The translations under genes and the position numbers were made by a program. The notes below the pieces were generated by a model, which had not been told where the DNA came from, did not search any database, and saw only the letters and a program-made list of their open reading frames with translations. Source: Planctomycetaceae bacterium (GTDB taxonomy: Bacteria > Planctomycetota > Planctomycetia > Pirellulales > UBA1268). From it: 32,384 nt of DNA. Below are positions 16,725-23,384 of this stretch, piece after piece. The DNA lies in the NCBI GenBank assembly GCA_018694455.1, contig JABHNP010000055.1, positions 1 to 32,384 on the forward strand. The letters are read 5' to 3'. Within the stretch, counting starts at the first letter, position 1. Each line of letters opens with the position of its first letter.

Positions 16725-16787
16725 AGCTGCCGTGGGGAATAATAAAGACATTCAGGGATCGACAGATTATCACTGGAATGGGCAGCT
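16725..16787 (+). promoter_or_regulatory. Leader region of the DUF1559 gene with a distant inverted repeat and strong RBS
   Basis: AGCTGCC (16725-16731) and GGCAGCT (16781-16787) are perfectly complementary across a 49-base loop just ahead of the ribosome-binding site AAGGAG (16796-16801). The AAGGAG lies eight bases before the ATG at 16810 and supports that start. The inverted repeat may be chance; the ribosome-binding site is convincing. Confidence 0.3.
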
Positions 16788-16809
16788 CTGTTATTAAGGA
16801 GTATCGAGC

Positions 16810-17820
16810 ATGGTACATTGCTATAAGACGTATCGGGTGCGGAGTTCTGTATTCCACACAATGCCCGGCTTCACGCTCATTGAACTGTTAGTGGTCATCG
16901 CCATCATTGGTGTTCTTGTGGGGCTGCTCCTTCCTGCCGTGCAGTCAGCTCGTGAAAGCGGCCGAAGAATTGCCTGTGTGAATAATCTTCATCAGGTAGG
17001 CGTCGCTCTTCATCTGTATGAAAATGCACTCGGGGAATTTCCTGTAGGATGGTTGCCAGGAGGGTCTCGGCAAGCTGAATGGGGTTGGCCAGTAAAAATT
17101 CTTCCTATGCTCGATCAAGCTGTTTTGTACGATTCGTTAAATGTATCCAACCAGACACTTCGCGATGCTATTGGTGACGCCTCGACTCGTCCGTTGCTCA
17201 CGACATCAATAGGCATGTTCCGCTGCCCTAGTGACATCACACCGCCAACACTACCTGGCGGCAGTAACAACGGGCCTCAATACAACCGGCTTTTCGACTG
17301 CGACAACTGTCCAAGTGGATTTGAACCCGCAACTTCAAATTACGTTGGCAATGGTGGGCTTAATGACCCCATGCCTGTTATTGGTTCAAATGGAAATGGA
17401 ATTTTCTGGTCAGAATCTGCTGTGCGAATGAGTGACATAACTGACGGCCTTACAAAAACATTTGCCATTGGCGAGCGGCATGATCGATGCCAGTCTGGAA
17501 CCTGGATAGGTGTTCGTAATCCCCCTGGACCCGACATGTGGGGTAGTTACTGGGTTCGTGCGAGAGTGAGTGTAAAACTCAATGATCCTCGACCAATAAA
17601 TCCGACGAATTCATGCACGGAAGGATTTAGCAGTGCTCATCCTGGAGGGGGTAATTTTCTTTACTGTGACGGCAGCGTTCAATCCCTCAATGACGATATA
17701 TCATTTTCGAATGGGGGTGTAACATTTAATAATAGCAATCCAACGTATACTCCAGCGCAATTAGGGGTGTATCAACGCCTTGGCATTCGAGATGACGGCG
17801 TTCCTATGGTAGCGCCGTAG
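16810..17820 (+). CDS. DUF1559 domain protein with prepilin-type N-terminus
   Basis: The 336-residue protein has a prepilin-type leader of 20 residues ending MPG, followed by FTLIELLVVIAIIGVLVGLL, so cleavage after Gly20 with Glu at mature position 5 is expected. After the helix comes AVQSARESGRRIACVNNLHQ, and near the C-terminus SSAHPGGGNFLYCDGSVQSL (about 274-293), the H-x-G-G...DG motif that defines planctomycete DUF1559 proteins. The AAGGAG eight bases upstream fixes the ATG at 16810 rather than the internal ATG at 16861. These proteins form very large paralogous families in Planctomycetota; most are thought to be envelope-associated pseudopilin-like proteins of unknown function. It lies 24 bp before a carboxypeptidase-regulatory-like gene, a frequent partner. 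Family call secure, role unknown. Confidence 0.93.
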   Translation: MVHCYKTYRVRSSVFHTMPGFTLIELLVVIAIIGVLVGLLLPAVQSARESGRRIACVNNLHQVGVALHLYENALGEFPVGWLPGGSRQAEWGWPVKILPMLDQAVLYDSLNVSNQTLRDAIGDASTRPLLTTSIGMFRCPSDITPPTLPGGSNNGPQYNRLFDCDNCPSGFEPATSNYVGNGGLNDPMPVIGSNGNGIFWSESAVRMSDITDGLTKTFAIGERHDRCQSGTWIGVRNPPGPDMWGSYWVRARVSVKLNDPRPINPTNSCTEGFSSAHPGGGNFLYCDGSVQSLNDDISFSNGGVTFNNSNPTYTPAQLGVYQRLGIRDDGVPMVAP

Positions 17821-17844
17821 GCTTCAAAACTTTTGTAGGGGCAA

Positions 17845-18372
17845 GTGCATCACGTGGCAAATGATTTCGGACAAATTATCGCAATAGTTGAAGCTATTGG
17901 AGTCGAACTTTACCAACGGGGCAAAAGCAAACTTGCTAGCCGACCTCAATTGGCAATTGGTCTTGGTGTGTTGGTCATTTCTATTTGCCTTGTGCTTGTC
18001 GGTAAAACTGTTGGATGGGTTTTTTCATCAGATGCCGAAACACAACTCGGCCGAGTGTCAGGAACAGTTGTACTCAATGGCAAGCCATTAGCACATGCAA
18101 CCGTTGAGTTTTCTCCGGAAATGGGTTCGACATCATATGGCATCACCGATGGAAAGGGCCGCTATACACTTCAGTATCTTCCAAATCAAAGTGGCGCGGT
18201 GACTGGACATCACACTGTACGAATTACAACCTATGATTGGCGAACCACACAAGATGGCGGCAAACTGGAGGTTCCAGAACAAGTGCCGGTCCGTTACAAC
18301 AGCGAATCAATACTTGTAGCCGACATACGCACAGGATCACAATACCTCGATTGGGATCTGCGAGACGAGTGA
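17845..18372 (+). CDS. Membrane-anchored carboxypeptidase-regulatory-like domain protein
   Basis: This protein of about 175 residues has a short cytoplasmic N-terminus, one membrane helix (LAIGLGVLVISICLVLVGKT, about 32-52) and an exported beta-sandwich domain. The signature is GRVSGTVVLNGKPLAHATVEFSP, then GITDGKGRYTLQYL and GHHTVRITTYDW, typical of planctomycete proteins with a carboxypeptidase regulatory-like (transthyretin-like) fold. Such genes commonly follow DUF1559 genes. Most homologues are lipoproteins, whereas this one appears anchored by a helix and has no lipobox. Start codons are poor: GTG at 17845 is only about three bases from TAGGGG, and GTG at 17854 is about 12 away, so either is possible. 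Probably co-transcribed with the DUF1559 gene. Confidence 0.75.
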   Translation: MHHVANDFGQIIAIVEAIGVELYQRGKSKLASRPQLAIGLGVLVISICLVLVGKTVGWVFSSDAETQLGRVSGTVVLNGKPLAHATVEFSPEMGSTSYGITDGKGRYTLQYLPNQSGAVTGHHTVRITTYDWRTTQDGGKLEVPEQVPVRYNSESILVADIRTGSQYLDWDLRDE

Positions 18373-18406
18373 TTGCTCTGTTTCATGGAAGAACAGTAGA
18401 AATTCG

Positions 18407-18434
18407 AATGAGTTCACCGAAATGAGTTCACTGG
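18407..18434 (+). repeat. Short tandem duplication ahead of chaA
   Basis: GAATGAGTTCACCG is followed directly by AAATGAGTTCACTG, an imperfect 14-bp tandem duplication in the 75-bp spacer between the carboxypeptidase-regulatory-like gene and the antiporter gene. It looks like a replication-slippage duplication; a binding-site function is possible but unsupported. Confidence 0.4.
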
Positions 18435-18447
18435 CAGACGTATTCGT

Positions 18448-19548
18448 ATGAGAAATGCTATCGCGTTCGTGCGCACTGAACCGGGGTTATTTGTTGGGAT
18501 TTGTACTGCAGTCCTCTGGTTCCTCAATGGAACCACGTGGGTGGCTGATCTATCACATCCCGGGTGGGCAGCGTTCCTGTTTTCATGGCTATTCATTTCC
18601 ATACTGTGGCTGGCATTTGGCGTTGTGCGGCATGCCGACGCTCTTGCGATACGTCTTGGCGAACCGTACGGAACGATTGTCCTGACGCTCGCGGTTATAG
18701 GCATTGAGGTAGCAATGATTGCCGCAGTGAGTCTGTCAGGAAAAGCACATCCGGGACTTGCCAGAGATACTATGTTTTCTGTGGTCATGATTGTTCTTAC
18801 AGGGATGTTGGGAGGTACGCTCCTTGCAGGTGGACTACGCCACAATCGCCAGGAATATAACCTGTCAGGCGCGAATGCCTATCTTGGGGTTCTCGTTCCT
18901 CTTTGTGTGCTCACCTTGATTGTTCCCCGTTTCACACAATCAGCACCCGGCGGCAACGTATCATCACTTCAGGCGGCTTTTCTGCTTATCACTTCAGCCG
19001 GCCTTTATGTCACTTTTTTACTGGTGCAAACAGGTAGTCAAGCTGCCTATTTTCTTTCTCCAACAAACGTTACACCAAATCATGACGAACCGCCGTACAC
19101 AACAACAACCCATGCAGCACTGCTCGTTATGACAATGCTTCCAGTCGTCTTTCTAGCGAAAAATCTTGGAAAGCTTGTTGACCATGGGATCCACACACTC
19201 AATGCTCCACCTGCACTTGGTGGTTTTCTTGTCGCTATTTTGGTGCTTTCACCCGAAGGCTTGTCTGCACTGCGTGCCGCGATAAACAATCGTCTTCAAC
19301 GAACCATCAACATTCTGCTCGGGTCAGCCACAAGTACGATTGGTATGACTGTTCCGGTAGTCTTGGCTATTGGGTTCTTCTCCGGCAGAACCCTCGAACT
19401 TGGTCTTGAACCGACTGATATTGCGATGCTGACTCTTACGTTATTTACCAGTGTGATCACTCTAGGCACCGGCAAAACCACACTTCTTCAAGGCGTTGTA
19501 CATCTTATTCTTTTTGCGGCCTACGTCATGTTGATATTTGATGGTTAA
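18448..19548 (+). CDS. chaA: Calcium/proton antiporter, ChaA type
   Basis: This 366-residue protein with about eleven hydrophobic helices belongs to the Ca2+:cation antiporter superfamily. The two inverted alpha-repeats are visible: GEPYGTIVLTLAVIGIEVAM (about 70-90) and LSPEGLSALRAAINNRLQRT followed by INILLGSATSTIGMTVPVVL (about 270-310). Each contains the acidic residue (Glu in IEV and in SPEG) that binds the cation. Length equals that of E. coli ChaA, which exports Ca2+ (also Na+/K+) in exchange for protons. A hydrophilic loop with PNHDEPPYTTTTHA lies in the middle. The ATG at 18448 has only a weak upstream purine run. It is the last gene of the plus-strand group and converges on deoC, with no strong terminator in the 89-bp gap. 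Confidence 0.88.
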   Translation: MRNAIAFVRTEPGLFVGICTAVLWFLNGTTWVADLSHPGWAAFLFSWLFISILWLAFGVVRHADALAIRLGEPYGTIVLTLAVIGIEVAMIAAVSLSGKAHPGLARDTMFSVVMIVLTGMLGGTLLAGGLRHNRQEYNLSGANAYLGVLVPLCVLTLIVPRFTQSAPGGNVSSLQAAFLLITSAGLYVTFLLVQTGSQAAYFLSPTNVTPNHDEPPYTTTTHAALLVMTMLPVVFLAKNLGKLVDHGIHTLNAPPALGGFLVAILVLSPEGLSALRAAINNRLQRTINILLGSATSTIGMTVPVVLAIGFFSGRTLELGLEPTDIAMLTLTLFTSVITLGTGKTTLLQGVVHLILFAAYVMLIFDG

Positions 19549-19637
19549 ATCGTATCGTGACAAGTACCTAGACTGATAACTACCAGTACGGACACCCACA
19601 TGCGTGTTGTGAACCACTTCTTCAGACAAACTGAGGA

Positions 19638-20312
19638 TCAGTCTGGTGAGCCGTTCAAGATAGTGAGGGGATCACCAACACCAATTCTTGTGCAGCCCAT
19701 ACTCAGGTAATCAACACATTCGTGCCATGTTCGTATCCCTCCGCTCGCTTTGACCCCTAATCTCCCGTCGACCGTCGCCAGCATGATTTCAACAACTTCG
19801 CGAGTAGCGCCTTGTGGTCCAAAACCAGTCGACGTCTTTACGTACTGTGCTTTTGCCGACTCTGCTATCTCGCAGGCTTTGGCAACCTCTTCATTTGTGA
19901 GAAAGCACGTCTCAAGAATCACCTTAACGGGAACGCCAAATGGTAATGCTTGGTCCACCACTGCTGCGATGTCGTCATGAACTGCCGTGTCGTTGCCATT
20001 GAGGAAATCACCGATCGCCATCACCATATCGAGTTCAACTGCTCCATCCTCAATTGCTAGTTTTGCTTCCTGTGCCTTTACAACTGTCCGATTTGCCCCA
20101 TGCGGAAAGCCAACGACACTAGCAACAAGAGTCGTCTGGTCACGGAGTTGACTCTTCACATAACAGACGTCGGTTGGGCGGACACAGAGACAACCTATGT
20201 GTAGTTTCCGACAAAGTGCTATCGCTGAGACAAGAGTTTTACGTGTCTGCTGGGGTTTTAGTACCGCAAAGTCGAGCGCTGTCGCGACGTCAGAGACTGA
20301 AAAGTTGCTCAT
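19638..20312 (-). CDS. deoC: Deoxyribose-phosphate aldolase
   Basis: DeoC splits 2-deoxyribose-5-phosphate into acetaldehyde and glyceraldehyde-3-phosphate in nucleoside salvage. The 224-residue class I aldolase carries the Schiff-base lysine in QYVKTSTGFGPQGAT (Lys159), the second active-site lysine in GVKASGGIRT (Lys188) and the aspartate in AVELDMVMAIG (Asp95). CVRPTDV and SVVGFPHGAN are also typical. Length is normal. The ATG at 20312 overlaps the stop of the vanZ-like gene as ATGA, so translation is probably coupled. It is the last gene of the minus-strand PrpD-truB-vanZ-deoC run. Confidence 0.95.
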   Translation of the reverse strand: MSNFSVSDVATALDFAVLKPQQTRKTLVSAIALCRKLHIGCLCVRPTDVCYVKSQLRDQTTLVASVVGFPHGANRTVVKAQEAKLAIEDGAVELDMVMAIGDFLNGNDTAVHDDIAAVVDQALPFGVPVKVILETCFLTNEEVAKACEIAESAKAQYVKTSTGFGPQGATREVVEIMLATVDGRLGVKASGGIRTWHECVDYLSMGCTRIGVGDPLTILNGSPD

Positions 20313-20755
20313 GATGTCGATGTTTTCCTATTTATCAAGGCTTGAACGAAAAGAAAAAAGCACCGCCCGAAATAGACACCTAGGGCGATACCAACGCAGT
20401 CTGCTACCCAGTCCAGAAATTCAGCCTGGCGTCCGAATATTGGCTGAGTAATCTCATCGAGTCCGCCAAAACATGCGAGCGCACCAACAAGAATAATAAT
20501 GTTTCTAAAACTGGCACGACCGGTAACACATAACACACCTATCGCAAGTGCCGCCTGGCACCCATAAGCAGCACAGTGAAGAACCTTATCAAAGCCTTGA
20601 ATACGAACAATTGTATTGACGTTTGGGAGGTGGGTCGCAAAGACAAGCGCTATGCTGTATAGCACGAAGCCCACCAATAATACTGCTCCCAACACGCGTT
20701 TGCGGCCGCTGCTGGATAATTCCTCGACGTAGTCTTTGGCATACGGGTTTGTCAT
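20309..20755 (-). CDS. VanZ-like membrane protein
   Basis: This small membrane protein of 148 residues has about four helices. Two segments match the VanZ family: FDKVLHCAAYGCQAALA (family pattern DK-x-x-H-x-x-A-Y) and GGLDEITQPIFGRQAEFLDWVADCVGIALG (in part: RQAEFLDWVADCVGIALG), with the family's DE-x-x-Q and D-x-x-A-N/D-x-x-G elements. VanZ confers low-level teicoplanin resistance in enterococci, but most family members are uncharacterised, so resistance should not be inferred. The track starts at a GTG (20794); I prefer the ATG at 20755 (MTNPYAKDYVEEL), with GAGAAG about 12 bases upstream. It overlaps deoC by 4 bp. Confidence 0.75.
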   Translation of the reverse strand: MTNPYAKDYVEELSSSGRKRVLGAVLLVGFVLYSIALVFATHLPNVNTIVRIQGFDKVLHCAAYGCQAALAIGVLCVTGRASFRNIIILVGALACFGGLDEITQPIFGRQAEFLDWVADCVGIALGVYFGRCFFLFVQALINRKTSTS

Positions 20756-20831
20756 GAAGGGGCAATACTTCTCACAATAGGATCTCTGGAGCACGAAAGT
20801 ACAAGATGACGGCTTCTGGTTCTATGCAATC

Positions 20832-21743
20832 TCATGAGTGGGGTGAACTATCGATAAAATTTGGGCGAAGTCGCCATCCACCACTGGCAAGTTTTTTGAG
20901 CACTCCTACCAAATTTCCTTCTTCATCAAGTGCAGCAACGCACTCGCCTACGATATCCGGAGTGTTTTCGAGGTGTCCACCTCTTGATGCATGGTCTGTT
21001 TCGAAAGGCGTTAATACCCTTTTAGAAAGATGGGGAACCGCAGAAACAAGTGGCAAGAAGGCACTCTTGAGTGATTTCTGGCCTGTCTCACTGGGAGTAA
21101 TGGCAGCCAGTGGCAGTGACTCACTGAGTTTGTATGGGCCGACAGCAGTGCGTACAAGAGTTTCCATGACGGCGGTTGTGCCAAGTTCCTCCGCTAGATC
21201 TCTGCCAATTGCTCGCACAAAAGTCCCACTTGAGCAAACGATGGTAAGTTCAAGTTTGGGCCACGCGTAGGATGTTATCTCCAGGTGACTAATACGAACC
21301 TCCTTAGGCTTTAGCGTAACCGGTTTGCCAAGACGCGCTAGCTTGTAGGCCCGCTTTCCGCCGACTTTTTTTGCCGAATAGACACATGGAAGTTGTTGAA
21401 TAACTCCTCGCTGATTTCTGATCGCTTCTACCACCTGATCGAATGAGGGGCATTTTGGTTCCTTTTCTATCGTGGGTTCTGTTTCTAAATCATCTGACGG
21501 GCTTGATCGTCCAAAAAGAAAAGAGACTGAGTAAGCTTTCTCCTGCTGATGTATGAAGTCAACGAGTTTTGTCGCATTCCCAACACATACGACAACAACT
21601 CCTGCAGCCAGTGGGTCGAGTGTTCCAGCATGTCCGACAGCTTTTGTGGCGAGGGTACGGGACACGCAATCGACCACCCGTCGTGATGTGACACCGGGTG
21701 GTTTATCAACCACTATGACACCATGTATATTAGACTGAGTCAT
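20832..21743 (-). CDS. truB: tRNA pseudouridine-55 synthase
   Basis: TruB makes pseudouridine 55 in the T-loop of tRNAs. The 303-residue protein has the N-terminal motif GVIVVDKPPGVTSRRVVD, the catalytic aspartate in GHAGTLDPLAAGVVVV (Asp43), KAYSVSFLFG, LPCVYSAKKVGGKRAYKLAR and the RNA-binding SSGTFVRAIGRDLAEELGT. The C-terminal segment (about 235-300) is compatible with a degenerate PUA-like domain. The usual TDTGDAEG-type stretch after the catalytic strand is here SSPSDDLETEP, a modest departure. The ATG at 21743 overlaps the PrpD-family stop as ATGA. truB often lies with rbfA/infB/rpsO; that context is absent here. Confidence 0.94.
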   Translation of the reverse strand: MTQSNIHGVIVVDKPPGVTSRRVVDCVSRTLATKAVGHAGTLDPLAAGVVVVCVGNATKLVDFIHQQEKAYSVSFLFGRSSPSDDLETEPTIEKEPKCPSFDQVVEAIRNQRGVIQQLPCVYSAKKVGGKRAYKLARLGKPVTLKPKEVRISHLEITSYAWPKLELTIVCSSGTFVRAIGRDLAEELGTTAVMETLVRTAVGPYKLSESLPLAAITPSETGQKSLKSAFLPLVSAVPHLSKRVLTPFETDHASRGGHLENTPDIVGECVAALDEEGNLVGVLKKLASGGWRLRPNFIDSSPHS

Positions 21744-23296
21744 TCATCGTTCCCTGCCAGCACTAGTGGAAATGCATACAGATTTGCCACGTGTTCTGGG
21801 GAAGTGTTCTTTAAAGATAAATGATCTCGTATTGACTGCGGACTCTCGACAGCCCCGGCAACGAGCCGCTCGAATTTTTGTTCCACGAAAGCACTTGTTT
21901 TTTCTTGATCAGAATTAGCATGACCTAAAGGAAATAATATGCGTTCGCTATCGAGCGTCTTCAACCGCTTATGAACGACAGAAACACATGTTGGTAGTCC
22001 TTCAGGGTAGAGTCGGTCATATTCAGGCCCTCCGTGAATAATATGTATCTTTTTCATAATCGCTCGGACTGCGACATCGGTTAAAGCAGCCTCCGAATAG
22101 TCTTCAGGCAAAAGCATCCCTTGCGACCATCCAAAGGCTTTCCGGTCTTGCAGGGCCATGCGCGAGGCTTTTTGAAGCACTGTTGCAAGAATAAAGGGCA
22201 AAGAATGGTCTGCGGACTGTCTGGTGTTGGGGGTACGCTTGGCTGGGTCAGCAATGATTGAAAACGCTGGTTCGTAGATAGTTACGGTAATGGATTGAAT
22301 GTCGTCAATGTCATCCCCGACGGCAGGTGTTCTCTCAATAATATCAATGAGTGACTGTATGGCCGCAGCTGATTGATGCTCATAGAGTCCAAGTTTGAAG
22401 TGCATGGCATGAATGGCAAATGCATTTCCTGACTCACCGAGTTCTAGATCAAAAGGACTGATGCCGTCACTGGATGGCTCGTTGAGCCGGTAGATAGCAA
22501 GTGGGTTTCGAAATATATCTTGGGGTCCACGGAATCCAAGAAGGGCACGTTGTGCTGCCATGACCGCGGTTTCAGCTGCAAAGGCGGCCGATGCTCCTTT
22601 ACTATCCGAGAGTTGATGGCCTGCGCGAAGTGCCCGAAACGGAACATACTGAGAGACAACCAACCCGATTGCTGATTCAACCTCTGCTGCGGTTCCCCCT
22701 AATGCTGCGGTATACCCGGCAGCACATGCAATGGTACCGTGATGCACATGATCAATTGCATACTTACGCAAAGGAAAAACTTCGGCAAGTCGACCACGGA
22801 TTTCATCGATGAGCAGCATGAGACGAAGGGTGTGGTTCCCATCGAAGCCAGCTTCTCTTCCAGCTGCTATAGCCACTGGATAAAAGTCATTATGTCCAAA
22901 CTCACCCGCCATCCGGCCTGAGTTTTTGTCGTATCCAAAATTTGTTCCGTTTGAGTCCCATTCTCTTACCGCCGACACATTGGCCGCCACACTTTTTGCA
23001 GTTTCGACTGGGTTTGATGCACCAAAACAAATTCCTCCTTTTGAAGTGCCAGCTGGCTTGGTCCGCAGTGCTTCGTCACGAAGCACTGTGCACGCATTGG
23101 CTCGATGATGAATTGCTGAAACAGCACAGCCCACACTGTCCAGATGAAATCGCTCAAGCAGGCCGAGTGTTTCGAGGGAGATGTTTTTTGGATTGAATAG
23201 GAAATCACGACAGTATTCACCTAATCCCCGTGCCTGGTTTGAAGACGCAGGGAGCAGGCATTTCGTTCCTTCAATTGGTAACTCCTGTTTTTGCAA
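21740..23296 (-). CDS. MmgE/PrpD family protein (2-methylcitrate dehydratase-like)
   Basis: The 518-residue protein belongs to the MmgE/PrpD family, which includes 2-methylcitrate dehydratase, cis-aconitate decarboxylase and iminodisuccinate epimerase. Visible features are the N-terminal helical domain (LLERFHLDSVGCAVSAIHHR), the central SVAANVSAVREWDSNGTNFG with GEFGHNDFYPVAIAAG, DHVHHGTIACAAGYTAALGG and the later NAFAIHAMHFKLGLYEHQSA, whose His/Lys residues correspond to conserved active-site positions. The first in-frame start is TTG at 23296, preceded closely by GAGAAGG; there is no in-frame ATG nearby, so the N-terminus is uncertain. No prpB/prpC (methylcitrate cycle) gene lies in the window, so the substrate is open. 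It is the first gene of a cluster overlapping truB by 4 bp. Confidence 0.85.
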   Translation of the reverse strand: MQKQELPIEGTKCLLPASSNQARGLGEYCRDFLFNPKNISLETLGLLERFHLDSVGCAVSAIHHRANACTVLRDEALRTKPAGTSKGGICFGASNPVETAKSVAANVSAVREWDSNGTNFGYDKNSGRMAGEFGHNDFYPVAIAAGREAGFDGNHTLRLMLLIDEIRGRLAEVFPLRKYAIDHVHHGTIACAAGYTAALGGTAAEVESAIGLVVSQYVPFRALRAGHQLSDSKGASAAFAAETAVMAAQRALLGFRGPQDIFRNPLAIYRLNEPSSDGISPFDLELGESGNAFAIHAMHFKLGLYEHQSAAAIQSLIDIIERTPAVGDDIDDIQSITVTIYEPAFSIIADPAKRTPNTRQSADHSLPFILATVLQKASRMALQDRKAFGWSQGMLLPEDYSEAALTDVAVRAIMKKIHIIHGGPEYDRLYPEGLPTCVSVVHKRLKTLDSERILFPLGHANSDQEKTSAFVEQKFERLVAGAVESPQSIRDHLSLKNTSPEHVANLYAFPLVLAGNDE

Positions 23297-23308
23297 GACC
23301 TTCTCTAC

Positions 23309-23357
23309 CTTTCAAACGCTCATCTGAAAGAAACTATTTTTAACCGTTTCAATAGTT
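23309..23357. promoter_or_regulatory. Two inverted repeats in the PrpD/kinase divergent spacer
   Basis: The 88-bp spacer contains CTTTCA-N10-TGAAAG (23309-23330) and AACTATT-N12-AATAGTT (23332-23357), both perfect. Side-by-side dyads in a short divergent promoter region are typical of operators controlling both directions, but each is short and no regulator gene is adjacent. Confidence 0.35.
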
Positions 23358-23384
23358 ACGGCTACGTGGATAGACTAGCTATTT

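Noticed and set aside
20309-20755. Glycopeptide resistance gene (vanZ)
   Set aside because: Only VanZ family membership is supported; no vanHAX genes are present and most family members have no link to resistance.
20806-21270. Plus-strand ORF of 154 codons opposite truB
   Set aside because: Antisense shadow of the well-conserved TruB C-terminal half.
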